A DNA stretch of 64,000 nt from Lewinellaceae bacterium (GCA_020636215.1 JACJYG010000006.1:186001-250000); one strand, 5' to 3'. Counted from the stretch's first letter, positions 8,435 to 17,158 are shown. Program-made: numbers and translations. The notes: generated by a model from the sequence alone, not told the origin.

Positions 8435-9676
8435 ATGAAACAAACAACAGTATGCCGGAAGGTGGGCTTAGCATCAACCTCTTTCCTATGGGGCCTGGTG
8501 CTGGCTTTGCTGATGGCGCCTGCAGTGCAGTGGGCTCAGGCCCTGCCGCTTACCCTCGATCAGGCATTCGATGTAGCCGCCCGACACTATCCGTTGCTAA
8601 AGCGCGACCAGCAGTTCATCGGACAGCAGAATGCTCTGCTCGGCTCGGCAGCCGCCCGCCCGGCAACTAGTGTGTTTATCTCCGGTGATGAAGTGGACCT
8701 GGAATCTGTTAAAGGGATCCACGCAATCGGTTTTGCCCAGAATTTCAACTGGCCGGGTACAAAAAATCGTAGAGAAGAAATGTTACAACAGTCGGCTCTG
8801 CTCGGCTCTGCTCAACTGGAACTAACCCAGTTAGAGTTGAAACGGCAAGTCGCCCGCGCTTACTTTGATGTGCTCTATGCCCGTGAGCAACAGGAATTGG
8901 CTCGCCAACGGGTGGAACTTTACACCGAATTGGTGGACCTGGCGCAACGGCGCTTTGAATTGGGGGAAACGGGCAAAATACCCATCCTTTCCGCTCAGGG
9001 CAAACAAAAAGAGGCCATCTTGAGGCAACAACAAACCAACCAGGACGCCGATATCGCCCTCACCATTTTTAACAACTGGATGTACTCCGACAGTCTCTAC
9101 GATGTGGCTGAACGGCGCTTGCCGGTTGCCGCCGGCTATTTTACCTGGTTCGTGAATGGCGGACATCCGCAGTTGCTGTATCAGCAGCAACAGGTCAATC
9201 TGGCGGAAGCCCAAATTCCGGTGGAACAAATGCAATTGCTGCCGCAGATCCGAACCGGAGCTCAGCTGCAAATGGTGGATTCGGATTCCCCTTTCTATGG
9301 CTATGAACTCGGCCTCAATGTACCGCTGGGTAAAAAGGCTATCCGTTCCCGTATCGAAGGGGCCAGAGTGGAGGTGGAGATTCGGAAAACCGAAATGGAA
9401 GCCGCCCGGCAGGAGTTGGAAAATGAACGCCAACGCCTCCTCGTCAGCTTACAGCGCGAACAGAGCACGCTCGATTACATCCGCCAGGAATTGTTGCCCC
9501 TGGCCAACGAACAGATCGACGCTTCCCGCAAGGCCTATTCCCAGGGCGCCGTCGAATATCAGGATTACCTGCGCAACCTCGAACAGGCCCTGGCCAACCG
9601 CACCCAGTACATAGAGGCGTTGCGCCGTTACCACCTGTTGAAACTGGAACTGGAGTTCCTCAGCGGTAGGAGGTAA
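8435..9676 (+). CDS. TolC-family outer-membrane channel (CusC/OprM-like)
   Basis: A 413-residue exported protein with a hydrophobic signal near residues 17-35. It shows the duplicated outer-membrane efflux (OEP) pattern: LTLDQAFDVAARHYPLLKRD at the N terminus, long heptad-rich helices (residues about 120-190 and 285-400), and two strand regions (SVFISGDEVDL; YELGLNVPLG). Its role would be the exit duct of a tripartite exporter. No inner-membrane pump or HlyD protein is adjacent, so it may serve pumps encoded elsewhere; the PCAT/HlyD pair at 58.8-62.3 kb is one theoretical partner. A dyad and the MITE-like repeat lie upstream. Confidence 0.85.
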   Translation: MKQTTVCRKVGLASTSFLWGLVLALLMAPAVQWAQALPLTLDQAFDVAARHYPLLKRDQQFIGQQNALLGSAAARPATSVFISGDEVDLESVKGIHAIGFAQNFNWPGTKNRREEMLQQSALLGSAQLELTQLELKRQVARAYFDVLYAREQQELARQRVELYTELVDLAQRRFELGETGKIPILSAQGKQKEAILRQQQTNQDADIALTIFNNWMYSDSLYDVAERRLPVAAGYFTWFVNGGHPQLLYQQQQVNLAEAQIPVEQMQLLPQIRTGAQLQMVDSDSPFYGYELGLNVPLGKKAIRSRIEGARVEVEIRKTEMEAARQELENERQRLLVSLQREQSTLDYIRQELLPLANEQIDASRKAYSQGAVEYQDYLRNLEQALANRTQYIEALRRYHLLKLELEFLSGRR

Positions 9677-9858
9677 GGGGGGGTAAGAGCAAGGTGCAAT
9701 GGTTAATTTTGGAGCGGGCAGGATGCTTTTGATGCATCTCCAACAGCCCTATGGCCATTTAACAATATCACCCTCTCTTTGACACTCCAATGGTTTTAAT
9801 TTTTATCTTAGTCGCGTTTCTCGAACTAACAGAACTTATCTAAAAACGATCAGAAATC

Positions 9859-10422
9859 ATGTCAAAGACCCTTAAACGCATTTTGCTTGGCCTGGCGGCC
9901 GTTTTGGTGATCATTCAGTTTTTTCGTATCGATAAAACCAACCCGCCAATAGATTCGGGACAGGAATTTATGGCCGTGACGGCGCCGCCTGCCGATGTCG
10001 CTCAACTTATTCATGACGCCTGTTACGACTGCCACTCTCATGAAACGGAATATCCCTGGTATACCAATGTGGCTCCACTTTCCTGGTGGATCGCGGACCA
10101 TGTTAAAGAAGGCCGCAAACATTTAAACTTCTCTGTTTGGGGAACGTATGAGCAGAAAAAGAAAGCCCATAAAGCCGAAGAATGCGCCGAGGAAATCAAT
10201 AAAAAGGAGATGCCGTTGACTTCCTTCCTTCCCGCTCACCCGGAAGCGCGCCTCACGGATGAACAACGGACACGCCTGTCGGACTGGTTCATGGCCTTAT
10301 CTAAAGGAAAAGATATCACCGAAAGGGTTCGGGAAGGGGATCCTGGTACAACGCCGGCCATGAATGAGGCCGGAAAGGAATCGGACGAAGCAACGGAGCA
10401 CGAACACGAAGAAGAGGAATGA
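9859..10422 (+). CDS. Haem-binding domain protein (Haem_bd, single CxxCH)
   Basis: A 187-residue protein with an N-terminal membrane anchor or signal (residues 8-21) and a Haem_bd domain. The single c-type haem site CYDCHSHETEYPWYTNVAP is followed by SWWIADHVKEGRKHLNFSVW, which is characteristic of this family. The C terminus is acidic and His-containing (EHEHEEEE). It probably faces the periplasm and binds haem covalently. Its stop overlaps the start of the VIT1-family gene by 4 bases (ATGA), which indicates translational coupling and a shared iron- or metal-related role. Confidence 0.85.
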   Translation: MSKTLKRILLGLAAVLVIIQFFRIDKTNPPIDSGQEFMAVTAPPADVAQLIHDACYDCHSHETEYPWYTNVAPLSWWIADHVKEGRKHLNFSVWGTYEQKKKAHKAEECAEEINKKEMPLTSFLPAHPEARLTDEQRTRLSDWFMALSKGKDITERVREGDPGTTPAMNEAGKESDEATEHEHEEEE

Positions 10423-11156
10423 TGGATCATAAAGAAGCGCGCTTGCACGGAGATACCTCCTTTATCAGCCGATACCAGGCGCACCTTGGGGAATTTGTTT
10501 ACGGAGGTATAGACGGGAGCGTGACCACCTTCGCCGTAGTGGCCGGCGCCGTCGGCGCCAGCCTTGATAGCTCTGTCATTTTGATCCTCGGCTTCGCCAA
10601 CCTGTTGGCGGATGGTTTTTCCATGTCGGTCGGGGCTTACTTGTCGGCCAAATCACAGCACGACAATTTCGAAAAACACAAACGTATTGAATACTGGGAG
10701 GTGGACCACATCCCTGAAACGGAACGCGAAGAGATCCGCGAGATATACCGCAGCAAGGGATTCCAGGGAGAGCTTCTGGAACAGGTAGTGAGCGTCATCA
10801 CCGCCGACAGAGACCGTTGGGTGGATGTGATGATGAAGGAAGAACTGGCCATGATGAAGGAAGACCATTCCCCATTTGTGGTGGGAGCAGTTACTTATTC
10901 CGCCTTTCTCCTGGTGGGCTTTGTTCCCTTATCCCTTTACCTATGGGACTTTGTCTTCGGTTTCGGCGGCGACCCCTTTGTAGCGACCAGCCTGCTCACT
11001 GCTTTGGCTTTCGTGGTAATCGGTTGGCTGAAAGCTTACGTTACCGAGTCCCCGCATTGGAAGGCAATCCTGGAAACCCTGATCCTTGGCGTCATAGCGG
11101 CCTCCCTGGCCTACCTGGTAGGCGATGTGCTGGAAAAGGTGTTTGTGGGCAGTTGA
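10419..11156 (+). CDS. VIT1/CCC1-family Fe(II)/Mn(II) transporter
   Basis: A 245-residue membrane protein. TM1 contains the family signature GGIDGSVTTFAVVAGAVGAS, TM2 carries ANLLADGFSMSVGAYLSAKS, and a cytosolic Glu-rich metal-binding helical region follows (residues about 85-145: ETEREEIREIY, MMKEELAMMKED). Three more TM helices lie after residue 150. Family members export Fe2+ or Mn2+ from the cytosol. The gene overlaps the haem-binding gene by 4 bases. Two ATGs in tandem (10419, 10422) could serve as the start. Confidence 0.88.
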   Translation: MMDHKEARLHGDTSFISRYQAHLGEFVYGGIDGSVTTFAVVAGAVGASLDSSVILILGFANLLADGFSMSVGAYLSAKSQHDNFEKHKRIEYWEVDHIPETEREEIREIYRSKGFQGELLEQVVSVITADRDRWVDVMMKEELAMMKEDHSPFVVGAVTYSAFLLVGFVPLSLYLWDFVFGFGGDPFVATSLLTALAFVVIGWLKAYVTESPHWKAILETLILGVIAASLAYLVGDVLEKVFVGS

Positions 11157-11197
11157 CAGTCGGCAGGCCTTTACGGGGCTTAGCGGTTCTGGTTTCT

Positions 11198-11345
11198 CCC
11201 GTCTCTACGAGCCGGGTAAAAGTTTCTGGGGCCAGGCAAAGCTTTCACAATAACAATTGACTACCAAATTTGAGATTTGTTAGTTAAAAGAGAACAGGTA
11301 AATTGACCTTCAGGCGTTCGACGTTCAGGCCTTCGGCCTTCAGAC
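11198..11345. repeat. 22-nt hairpin repeat plus short TTCAGRC/TTCGAC tract
   Basis: CCCGTCTCTACGAGCCGGGT and its next two bases (11198-11219) form a hairpin and recur with two changes inside the array at 63747-63768. Then bases 11308-11345 repeat CTTCAGGCGTTCGACGTTCA-like units, the same vocabulary as the 8-bp array at 40.3-40.8 kb. This tract occupies the leader of aceK, immediately before its ATG. Confidence 0.6.
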
Positions 11346-11359
11346 AAACCGAGACAATC

Positions 11360-13096
11360 ATGTTCGAAAAACTCCTTCCATATGATGTGGCGCACCTCAT
11401 TCTGAGTGCTTATTTGAAGTACTACCACCAGTACAAGCGCATCACCAAGCGGGCGCCCATACGCTTTGAACACTGCGATTGGCACGGCATTCAGGCCGAT
11501 GCCCGCGAGCGGCTAAACCTCTATCGCGATAAGGTAGGCGCCACTACTGAAAAGGTGAATGCCTTGTTGGGAGATAAAGCTCAGGACCGTTATACCTGGA
11601 AGCGGATCAAGGAAATGTACCTGGAAGAGATCATCAACTTTAATACCCGTAATATTGCGGAGACCTTCTACAATTCCGTTTTTCGTCATGGGCACAAGGG
11701 CCTGAGTGTCGATGAGGACCTCATGTTCGTGCATGCTACCGGTTCTTACCGGGAATTCCGTTCCACCGTACCCATTTTTCAGACTTTCTTTCTGGTTCAG
11801 CCCGTGGAAATAGTCGTCCGGCAGCTTTTCTCCTACTATGCTTTTGATGCGCCATGGGAGGACCAGGAGCGGGATATCCGGTATATCGCCGAAACGCTTA
11901 ACCAGAAGTTGCTGCACGGTGGCCACCTGCCCCGTAATGCCCGGCTGGAAATGTTGAAGTCTATTTTTTTTCGCAATAAAGGCGCTTACATCGTGGGGCG
12001 CCTGCACCTGGAGGAGCGTGTCCACCCCTTTATTCTGCCCCTGCTGCATGAGGAAAAAGGGATCTATGTGGATGCTTTACTGCTGGAATACAATGATGTA
12101 AGCCCGATTTTTAGTTACAACCGCTCCTATTTCCTGGTAGACGTGGATATCGTCAGCGAAATGGTCGATTTCCTCAATTCTATTTTGCCCAGCAAAAACC
12201 TGGGCGAATTGTACAACTGCATCGGATTTGAAAAACACGGCAAAACGGTGCTCTACCGGGACTTCCTCCGCCACATGGACCGCTCACTGGATAACTTCGT
12301 CGTCGCCCCTGGTATAAAAGGCATGGTCATGTTAGTTTTTACCCTGCCTTCTTATAATATGGTTTTCAAAGTTATCAAGGACCACTTCCTGGCCCCCAAA
12401 AAAGTGACGGAACGGGAAGTGAAAGAAAAGTACGAGCTCGTGTTTTTCCATGACCGGGTAGGGCGCATGGCGGACAGCCACATGTTCGAAAATTTCGTCT
12501 TTCCCCGCGACCGGTTCTCCAACGAACTGCTGGAGGAACTGCTGAAAGAAGCCCCTTCCAAGGTGATAGTGACGGATAAAGTTGTGGAGATCAAGCATCT
12601 CTATGTGGAGAAAAAAATGATACCGTTAAACTTGTACCTTGAAACCGCGACCCCGGAGGAAGCCGATGAAGTCATCAATGAATACGGTAAGGCGATCAAG
12701 CAGCTGGCAGCCGTAAACATCTTTCCCGGTGATATGCTGCTCAAAAACTTCGGCGTCACCCGCCTCAAACGCGTGGTCTTCTACGATTATGATGAGATCG
12801 GCACGCTTACCGATTACAACTTCCGCCGCATTCCGGAACCGCGCGATTACTACGATGAGTTATCCTCTGAGCCTTTTTACTCTGTCGGCCCCAATGATGT
12901 TTTCCCGGAGGAGTTCCCTCGTTTCCTCATCGGGCGGCAGGATATTCGGGAGATATTCTACCGGCAGCACAAAGATCTCTATGATGTCAAGTTCTGGCGC
13001 GATGTGCAGGAGCGACTGCGCAAGGGAGAGATATTTGACGTTTTTCCTTACCGGCAGCGGCTGCGGTTTAAGAAGGTGTATCGCAACCGTGGTTAA
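11360..13096 (+). CDS. aceK: Isocitrate dehydrogenase kinase/phosphatase
   Basis: A 578-residue protein, the usual length of AceK. It phosphorylates and dephosphorylates isocitrate dehydrogenase and so controls carbon flow between the TCA cycle and the glyoxylate shunt. Recognisable segments are the regulatory N-terminal half (RDKVGATTEKVN; FRSTVPIFQTFFLVQP), the kinase ATP loop (GIKGMVMLVFTLPSYNMVFK, with the Lys at the end), the DRVGRMADSHMFENF region, and the catalytic segment DMLLKNFGVTRLKRVVFYDY. The ATG at 11360 gives the full-length family start; upstream codons are repeat tract. No aceA or aceB lies in the window. A perfect 15-bp inverted repeat begins at the stop codon. Confidence 0.93.
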   Translation: MFEKLLPYDVAHLILSAYLKYYHQYKRITKRAPIRFEHCDWHGIQADARERLNLYRDKVGATTEKVNALLGDKAQDRYTWKRIKEMYLEEIINFNTRNIAETFYNSVFRHGHKGLSVDEDLMFVHATGSYREFRSTVPIFQTFFLVQPVEIVVRQLFSYYAFDAPWEDQERDIRYIAETLNQKLLHGGHLPRNARLEMLKSIFFRNKGAYIVGRLHLEERVHPFILPLLHEEKGIYVDALLLEYNDVSPIFSYNRSYFLVDVDIVSEMVDFLNSILPSKNLGELYNCIGFEKHGKTVLYRDFLRHMDRSLDNFVVAPGIKGMVMLVFTLPSYNMVFKVIKDHFLAPKKVTEREVKEKYELVFFHDRVGRMADSHMFENFVFPRDRFSNELLEELLKEAPSKVIVTDKVVEIKHLYVEKKMIPLNLYLETATPEEADEVINEYGKAIKQLAAVNIFPGDMLLKNFGVTRLKRVVFYDYDEIGTLTDYNFRRIPEPRDYYDELSSEPFYSVGPNDVFPEEFPRFLIGRQDIREIFYRQHKDLYDVKFWRDVQERLRKGEIFDVFPYRQRLRFKKVYRNRG

Positions 13097-13142
13097 ACTT
13101 CCGAAGTTTGCTTTGGGGATCACAGATAAACTTCGGAAGTTT
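13095..13142. terminator. 15-bp perfect inverted repeat after aceK
   Basis: Arms AAACTTCCGAAGTTT (13095-13109) and AAACTTCGGAAGTTT (13128-13142) are exact inverted copies with an 18-base loop. They start within the aceK stop codon and are followed by a short T run. A rho-independent terminator is the simplest reading. The same 15-mer occurs at 7165. Confidence 0.55.
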
Positions 13143-13270
13143 TCCTCTGTGGCATCTTATCCTGGAGAGAAATGGTTGAATTATTAATTGGTAAAAAGCC
13201 TCTTTTGGTGTTAAGGTTAGGGATATGCAAAATCGGATCTTGGGGCATCCGTTAATTTCTAAAAAAAGAT

Positions 13271-13882
13271 ATGCAAAAATCCTTCTTATTCTTAGTCTTA
13301 TTTCTGGTTGTGGCAGCTCCGCTCACTGCCCAAATGAAACTGGGCCTTAAAGCCGGCGGAAATTTTTCCTACAGCAGAACGCCCAATTTTGAAGGAACCG
13401 GGGAAAAAGCGGAGGCCCGCTACGGATGGCAAGCAGGTATATCCGCAATCAAACCACTGGGGCAAAGCCAAAACCTCGAATTAGCTGCAGAATTGCTCTA
13501 CGCTCAAAAAGGGGGCGGGTGGCGTTTTGATGGCAACAATGCTCCTTCTGGCTCTTTCATCGAAGACTATCACTATTTGTGTCTGCCCGTTGCCCTGAAT
13601 GTACTGCTCAAGCGCGGTTTTTCCCTGAATGGAGGCTTGGAAGCCGCCTATTTACTGGATAAGTCTCCTGATTTGGTTGAAGTCAACCGGCTCGACCTGG
13701 GCCTATTGATAGGAACATCTTTCCGCTTCAACCCGGAAACCTACCTCAATCTCAGATACGTCTTCGGATTGGTAGGGCCACTGGAATTTACCCCTACGGA
13801 TAGTAATGGGGAGCCTTACCGGAAATTCAGAAATGACCTCAGATCTATTCAGCTATCTTTTGTTCGGTATATAAGCCTATAA
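13271..13882 (+). CDS. PorT-like outer-membrane beta-barrel protein (paralogue 1)
   Basis: A 203-residue protein with a signal peptide (cleavage after LTAQ) and the opening MKLGLKAGGNFSY typical of the small 8-stranded barrels found throughout Bacteroidota (outer membrane protein beta-barrel domain, PorT-like). AELLYAQKGGGW and YHYLCLPVALNVLL are the usual strand-3/4 motifs, and the C-terminal strand ends QLSFVRYISL. No specific function can be inferred. The next plus-strand gene is a paralogue, which suggests a tandem duplication; an imperfect palindrome now separates them. Confidence 0.8.
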   Translation: MQKSFLFLVLFLVVAAPLTAQMKLGLKAGGNFSYSRTPNFEGTGEKAEARYGWQAGISAIKPLGQSQNLELAAELLYAQKGGGWRFDGNNAPSGSFIEDYHYLCLPVALNVLLKRGFSLNGGLEAAYLLDKSPDLVEVNRLDLGLLIGTSFRFNPETYLNLRYVFGLVGPLEFTPTDSNGEPYRKFRNDLRSIQLSFVRYISL

Positions 13883-13900
13883 TATTCATCCATAAACCAA

Positions 13901-14078
13901 AGAGCCTGTTTGGAGCGGGTTCTTCCCGAAAATCAAGGGGTTGAGGTTCCGGCTAATCTTATTTTGCCCGTTTGGGTGGCCCCGTAAGCAATCAAAAGCG
14001 ACGCCAGAGCCTGTCCCGCAGGGTTTGCGGGGTTCATAAGTCCTTGATTTGGAATAGGAGCAAGCTCCAAACATCTCT
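13901..14078. repeat. Imperfect-palindrome element between paralogous barrels
   Basis: The left arm (13901-13938, beginning AGAGCCTGTTTGGAGC) and right arm (14042-14078, whose reverse complement begins AGAGATGTTTGGAGC) share most bases, including a terminal ATCAAGG. The central portion contains GC-rich hairpins such as CCCGCAGGGTTTGCGGGG. It is similar in size and design to the element at 4401-4659 but unrelated in sequence at the ends. Confidence 0.65.
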
Positions 14079-14091
14079 AAAGCTGATCCGC

Positions 14092-14697
14092 ATGCGCGAC
14101 GCGTTATTCATTTTCCTCTTTATCATTTGCAGCAGCATTCTTTCCGGGCAAACCTATTTCGGCCTTAAGGCCGGCGGCAATATTTCCCATTTTCAAATGA
14201 CTAAGATCCCCAGCCAGTACGGTGATGTCAACCTGGGCCAGATCTATGGCTATCAGGCCGGGTTGGTGCTGGAACAACCCATCAACCGGCATCTGGCGCT
14301 GGGGGCTGAGCTCCTGTTCTCCCAAAAAGGCGGCCAATGGACGTTGGCGCCTTATGGTAGCCCTGGTTTGGAAACAGAAATTTCCCGGCTGCAGTATCTC
14401 AACCTTCCCGTCTTTCTTCGCCTCATCCCCATCGAACGCTGGTCGGTAGACCTGGGCATGGAAGGCAGTTACCTGCTCGTCAGCCCGGATGAACGGTTAT
14501 TCATGGAACGAGCGGATTTCAGCTGGCTGGCAGGCGCTACCTTTCATATCACGAGCCGGCTGCATGCCAGCCTCCGTTATCTGGTGGGCGCCGTCAGGGT
14601 AGGGGAAGGCGCCTTTCGCGATGAGGAGACAGGTATACAAGGGGTGTATTATTTTCGGACGCGGTCGTTGCAGTTGTCGATAGCCTGGTTTTGGTGA
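14092..14697 (+). CDS. PorT-like outer-membrane beta-barrel protein (paralogue 2)
   Basis: A 201-residue protein with a signal peptide (ending ILSGQ) and the same barrel pattern as its upstream neighbour: YFGLKAGGNISHFQ, ELLFSQKGGQW, LQYLNLPVFLRLI, and a C-terminal strand ending SIAWFW. A longer start at 13972 would translate the palindromic element, so ATG 14092, which gives a proper signal peptide, is preferred. Function unknown; probably an outer-membrane structural or receptor-type barrel. Confidence 0.78.
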   Translation: MRDALFIFLFIICSSILSGQTYFGLKAGGNISHFQMTKIPSQYGDVNLGQIYGYQAGLVLEQPINRHLALGAELLFSQKGGQWTLAPYGSPGLETEISRLQYLNLPVFLRLIPIERWSVDLGMEGSYLLVSPDERLFMERADFSWLAGATFHITSRLHASLRYLVGAVRVGEGAFRDEETGIQGVYYFRTRSLQLSIAWFW

Positions 14698-14781
14698 TCC
14701 CGGGGGGATGAACAGGAGCAAACCATCAGTACACTAAAACGTCCGGGTATCGTTCTAAAAATCATTGGCCAGAATTGTTGA

Positions 14782-15696
14782 TCAACCAGCTTCACTGGCT
14801 TTCTTTACAGCTTTAAACCAACTGTCCCACTTCGACTTCTGTTTCTCAAAATCCTTGGGATAGGGCCCGCTTGCAAAGAAAAACTCGGTGGTACGGTCTT
14901 CTTGATTCTCGATTAACAGCAACTTTTCCGAGTAATGGAACCCGTCTCTGTCATAATCTATGTGCAGGTAAGCGTTACCGTACACGGTACCTACATATCC
15001 TGTGGCCTGCTCTCCATCGGTACCGAGCTTCAAATGTGCTTCGGAACCTGAAGTCCACTCAGATGAGAAGAAATCCTGCTTGTCAAACTTCTCTCCGAGT
15101 TGTTGGAAGTAGTCGGTCCTGGTGATGGCCTTCCAGATGTCCTCTTTCGAGGCTTTCAGTACAAGCCTTGAATAATAGAACGGCTGTGAGCCCATGCCGG
15201 CAACCTCATCCTCGGGGAGGAAGGTTACTTCACTCAACCGGGCCGAGCCATTTCCTCCGTTCGGGAAACGATAGCCGACAATCGTATCCTGGCTAACGAT
15301 GATGGCCTGAATAACGATGATCAGCTCGTTCATACCGCTATGGCCAGAATAGATCCGCGCCACTCTTGGAAGATCCATTTCCAACGCTCTCGCATCAGGA
15401 TATTTCGCAGTATCAACAGCAATGAGAGACTTGTTCTCCCGGAGTTCCTGTTGGGTTGGCAGTCGACCTGCAATCGCTGGAACCTCATCTAGCTTCTGAA
15501 TATCTACAGGAGCAAAGCCAAAGTTGTCAGGACAATACCAACCACCGTATTGGTGTGGTTCAGCCTTATTTGAAACAATGGTTACCAGTTCTTCGACAGG
15601 TGTCTGTGAATGTTCCTTCGTTGTTTGTTGACTGCTGCAGGATACAAAGATCAGCAGCATGGAAAGGATGGTAGGAATTGAAAATCTATGCGTCAT
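14782..15696 (-). CDS. Lipoprotein with C-terminal SRPBCC-like domain
   Basis: A 304-residue lipoprotein (lipobox FVSC near residue 20). The N-terminal half is unassigned. The C-terminal part, from about residue 170, opens with LVLKASKEDIWKAITRTDYF and then shows alternating strands (TGYVGTVYGNAYLHIDY; RTTEFFFASGPYP) and a final Trp-rich helix. This pattern resembles the AHSA1/polyketide-cyclase SRPBCC fold, which binds hydrophobic ligands. The resemblance was judged by eye only. A lipidated SRPBCC protein would act in the periplasm or at a membrane surface. The gene is monocistronic, followed at about 100 bp by the start of the cysM region. Confidence 0.6.
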   Translation of the reverse strand: MTHRFSIPTILSMLLIFVSCSSQQTTKEHSQTPVEELVTIVSNKAEPHQYGGWYCPDNFGFAPVDIQKLDEVPAIAGRLPTQQELRENKSLIAVDTAKYPDARALEMDLPRVARIYSGHSGMNELIIVIQAIIVSQDTIVGYRFPNGGNGSARLSEVTFLPEDEVAGMGSQPFYYSRLVLKASKEDIWKAITRTDYFQQLGEKFDKQDFFSSEWTSGSEAHLKLGTDGEQATGYVGTVYGNAYLHIDYDRDGFHYSEKLLLIENQEDRTTEFFFASGPYPKDFEKQKSKWDSWFKAVKKASEAG

Positions 15697-15799
15697 TTTT
15701 TTACGTTTTCCGTAAAGCTAGGAATGCGCATTGAACAAGTGTGTTAATGAGTGTAAAACAATGTAAATGGAATGTAAATTGTGATTACTGCCTGCCAAT

Positions 15800-16684
15800 T
15801 CACTCAAAAATCCCACTCGACAAATACCGGTCTCCCCGGTCACATACAATAAATACGACCACCCCTTCCTCCAGTTCCTTCGCCAGCTTAGCCGCTGCTG
15901 CACAGGCGCCGCCACTGCTCATGCCCGCGAAAATGGCTTCCTCCTGCGCCAGGCGCCGCATCATGGCCGTGGCTTCCTCTTCAGAAACGTCAATGACCCG
16001 GTCGACGCGCTCCGGTTCGAAAATTTTGGGCAGGAACTCCGGCGTCCAGCGCCGGATGCCGGGGATGCTGGAGCCGTCGGTGGGTTGTACCCCGACGATC
16101 TGCACGGCCGGGTTTTGCTCCTTCAGGTAGCGCGAAGTGCCCATGATAGTGCCGGTGGTGCCCATAGAGGAGACGAAGTGCGTGACTTTACCTTCGGTAT
16201 CCCGCCAGATCTCCGGTCCGGTAGTTTGGTAGTGGGCGCCCCAGTTGTCCGGATTGGCAAACTGGTTGAGCATGAGGTAACCGCCCTGGGCTACCATTTC
16301 GTCGGCCAGTTGGCGGGAATACTCAATGCCGCCCTTGCCGGCGGGGGTTAGGATGACTTCCGCCCCGTAGGCGCGCATGGCCTGCGCCCGCTCTGCCGTG
16401 GAGTTGTCGGGCATGAGTAAGGTGATCCCAACGCCAAATTTCCGGGCGATCATGGCCAGGGCAATGCCCGTATTGCCGCTGGTGGCCTCAATGAGCTGAA
16501 TACCAGGCTTCAACTCACCCCGGTCCAGCGCACCTTTGATCATCCCATAGGCCGCGCGGTCTTTGACACTCCCGCCTGGGTTTTGCCCTTCGAGCTTGCC
16601 AAAGACGCGGACGCCCGGTTTGCGAATGATGGTTTCGATTTCTACTAGCGGCGTGTTGCCAACGAGTTGGAGAATAGAGCTCAT
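15800..16684 (-). CDS. cysM: Cysteine synthase B (O-acetylserine sulfhydrylase)
   Basis: A 294-residue PLP enzyme that makes L-cysteine from O-acetylserine and sulfide or thiosulfate. The PLP lysine is K41 in NPGGSVKDRAA, the substrate loop is EATSGNTGIALA, and the phosphate-binding glycine loop is SSMGTTGTIMGTS. The C terminus contains IFAGMSSGGACAAA. The pattern QNPGGSVKDR and the overall length favour CysM over CysK. The serine acetyltransferase gene that supplies its substrate lies about 2 kb upstream on the same strand, separated by a methyltransferase and a decayed archease-rtcB pair. Confidence 0.92.
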   Translation of the reverse strand: MSSILQLVGNTPLVEIETIIRKPGVRVFGKLEGQNPGGSVKDRAAYGMIKGALDRGELKPGIQLIEATSGNTGIALAMIARKFGVGITLLMPDNSTAERAQAMRAYGAEVILTPAGKGGIEYSRQLADEMVAQGGYLMLNQFANPDNWGAHYQTTGPEIWRDTEGKVTHFVSSMGTTGTIMGTSRYLKEQNPAVQIVGVQPTDGSSIPGIRRWTPEFLPKIFEPERVDRVIDVSEEEATAMMRRLAQEEAIFAGMSSGGACAAAAKLAKELEEGVVVFIVCDRGDRYLSSGIFE

Positions 16685-16837
16685 AGGGTGCGGATATGTG
16701 GTTTGTCTCCCATCTGCTGCTTTCTTTGTACCCTCGATTGAAATCTCGGGGATTAGGGTAGGGGAGAGATTATTCTATTACATAATAGCGGCAAGGGTGG
16801 AAAGGTTGAGCGCTGATCTGGAGATCGGTTTAAACAT

Positions 16838-17131
16838 TTATCCCTTCACCACCGCCACAGGCCGCAGCCGGGCCACTTTGCGGGCGATGCCGGCCTGGTG
16901 CACAGTTTCCACGACCAGGTCGACGTCTTTGTAAGCAATGGGTGCTTCTTCAGCAACACCACGGAAGGAGCCTGCCTGTACATGGATGCCCTTTTCTTTG
17001 AGCTTCCGGAGCAGGGAAGGCGCGTCGACGCTTTTTTTAGCTTTGGTGCGCGACATGGCCCGTCCGGCGCCATGGCAGGTTGAGCCAAAGGAGGAAGCAA
17101 TGCTTTCGTCGGTGCCAACCAACACATAAGA
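16838..17131 (-). pseudogene. rtcB: RtcB RNA ligase, C-terminal remnant
   Basis: Only the last ~97 codons of RtcB remain. The remnant reads SYVLVGTDESIASSFGSTCH and continues GAGRAMSRTKAKK, which includes the active-site guanylylated His region (CHGAGR-xxSR) of the tRNA-splicing and RNA-repair ligase. It ends AVVKG. About three quarters of the roughly 480-residue family, including most Mn ligands, is missing. Upstream the frame meets only about 9 codons before the archease stop codon, so a deletion appears to have removed the 5' part. It cannot encode an active ligase. A functional copy may exist elsewhere in the genome. Confidence 0.82.
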
Positions 17132-17158
17132 GCAATCGTTTATGGATGATGAAAAGCT

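Noticed and set aside
8242..8670. 142-codon ORF overlapping the start of the TolC-like gene
   Set aside because: Runs out of phase into the clear TolC frame and has no features of its own.
11303..11359. N-terminal extension of AceK from a TTG start
   Set aside because: The extra 19 residues are translated repeat tract; ATG 11360 gives the standard AceK length.
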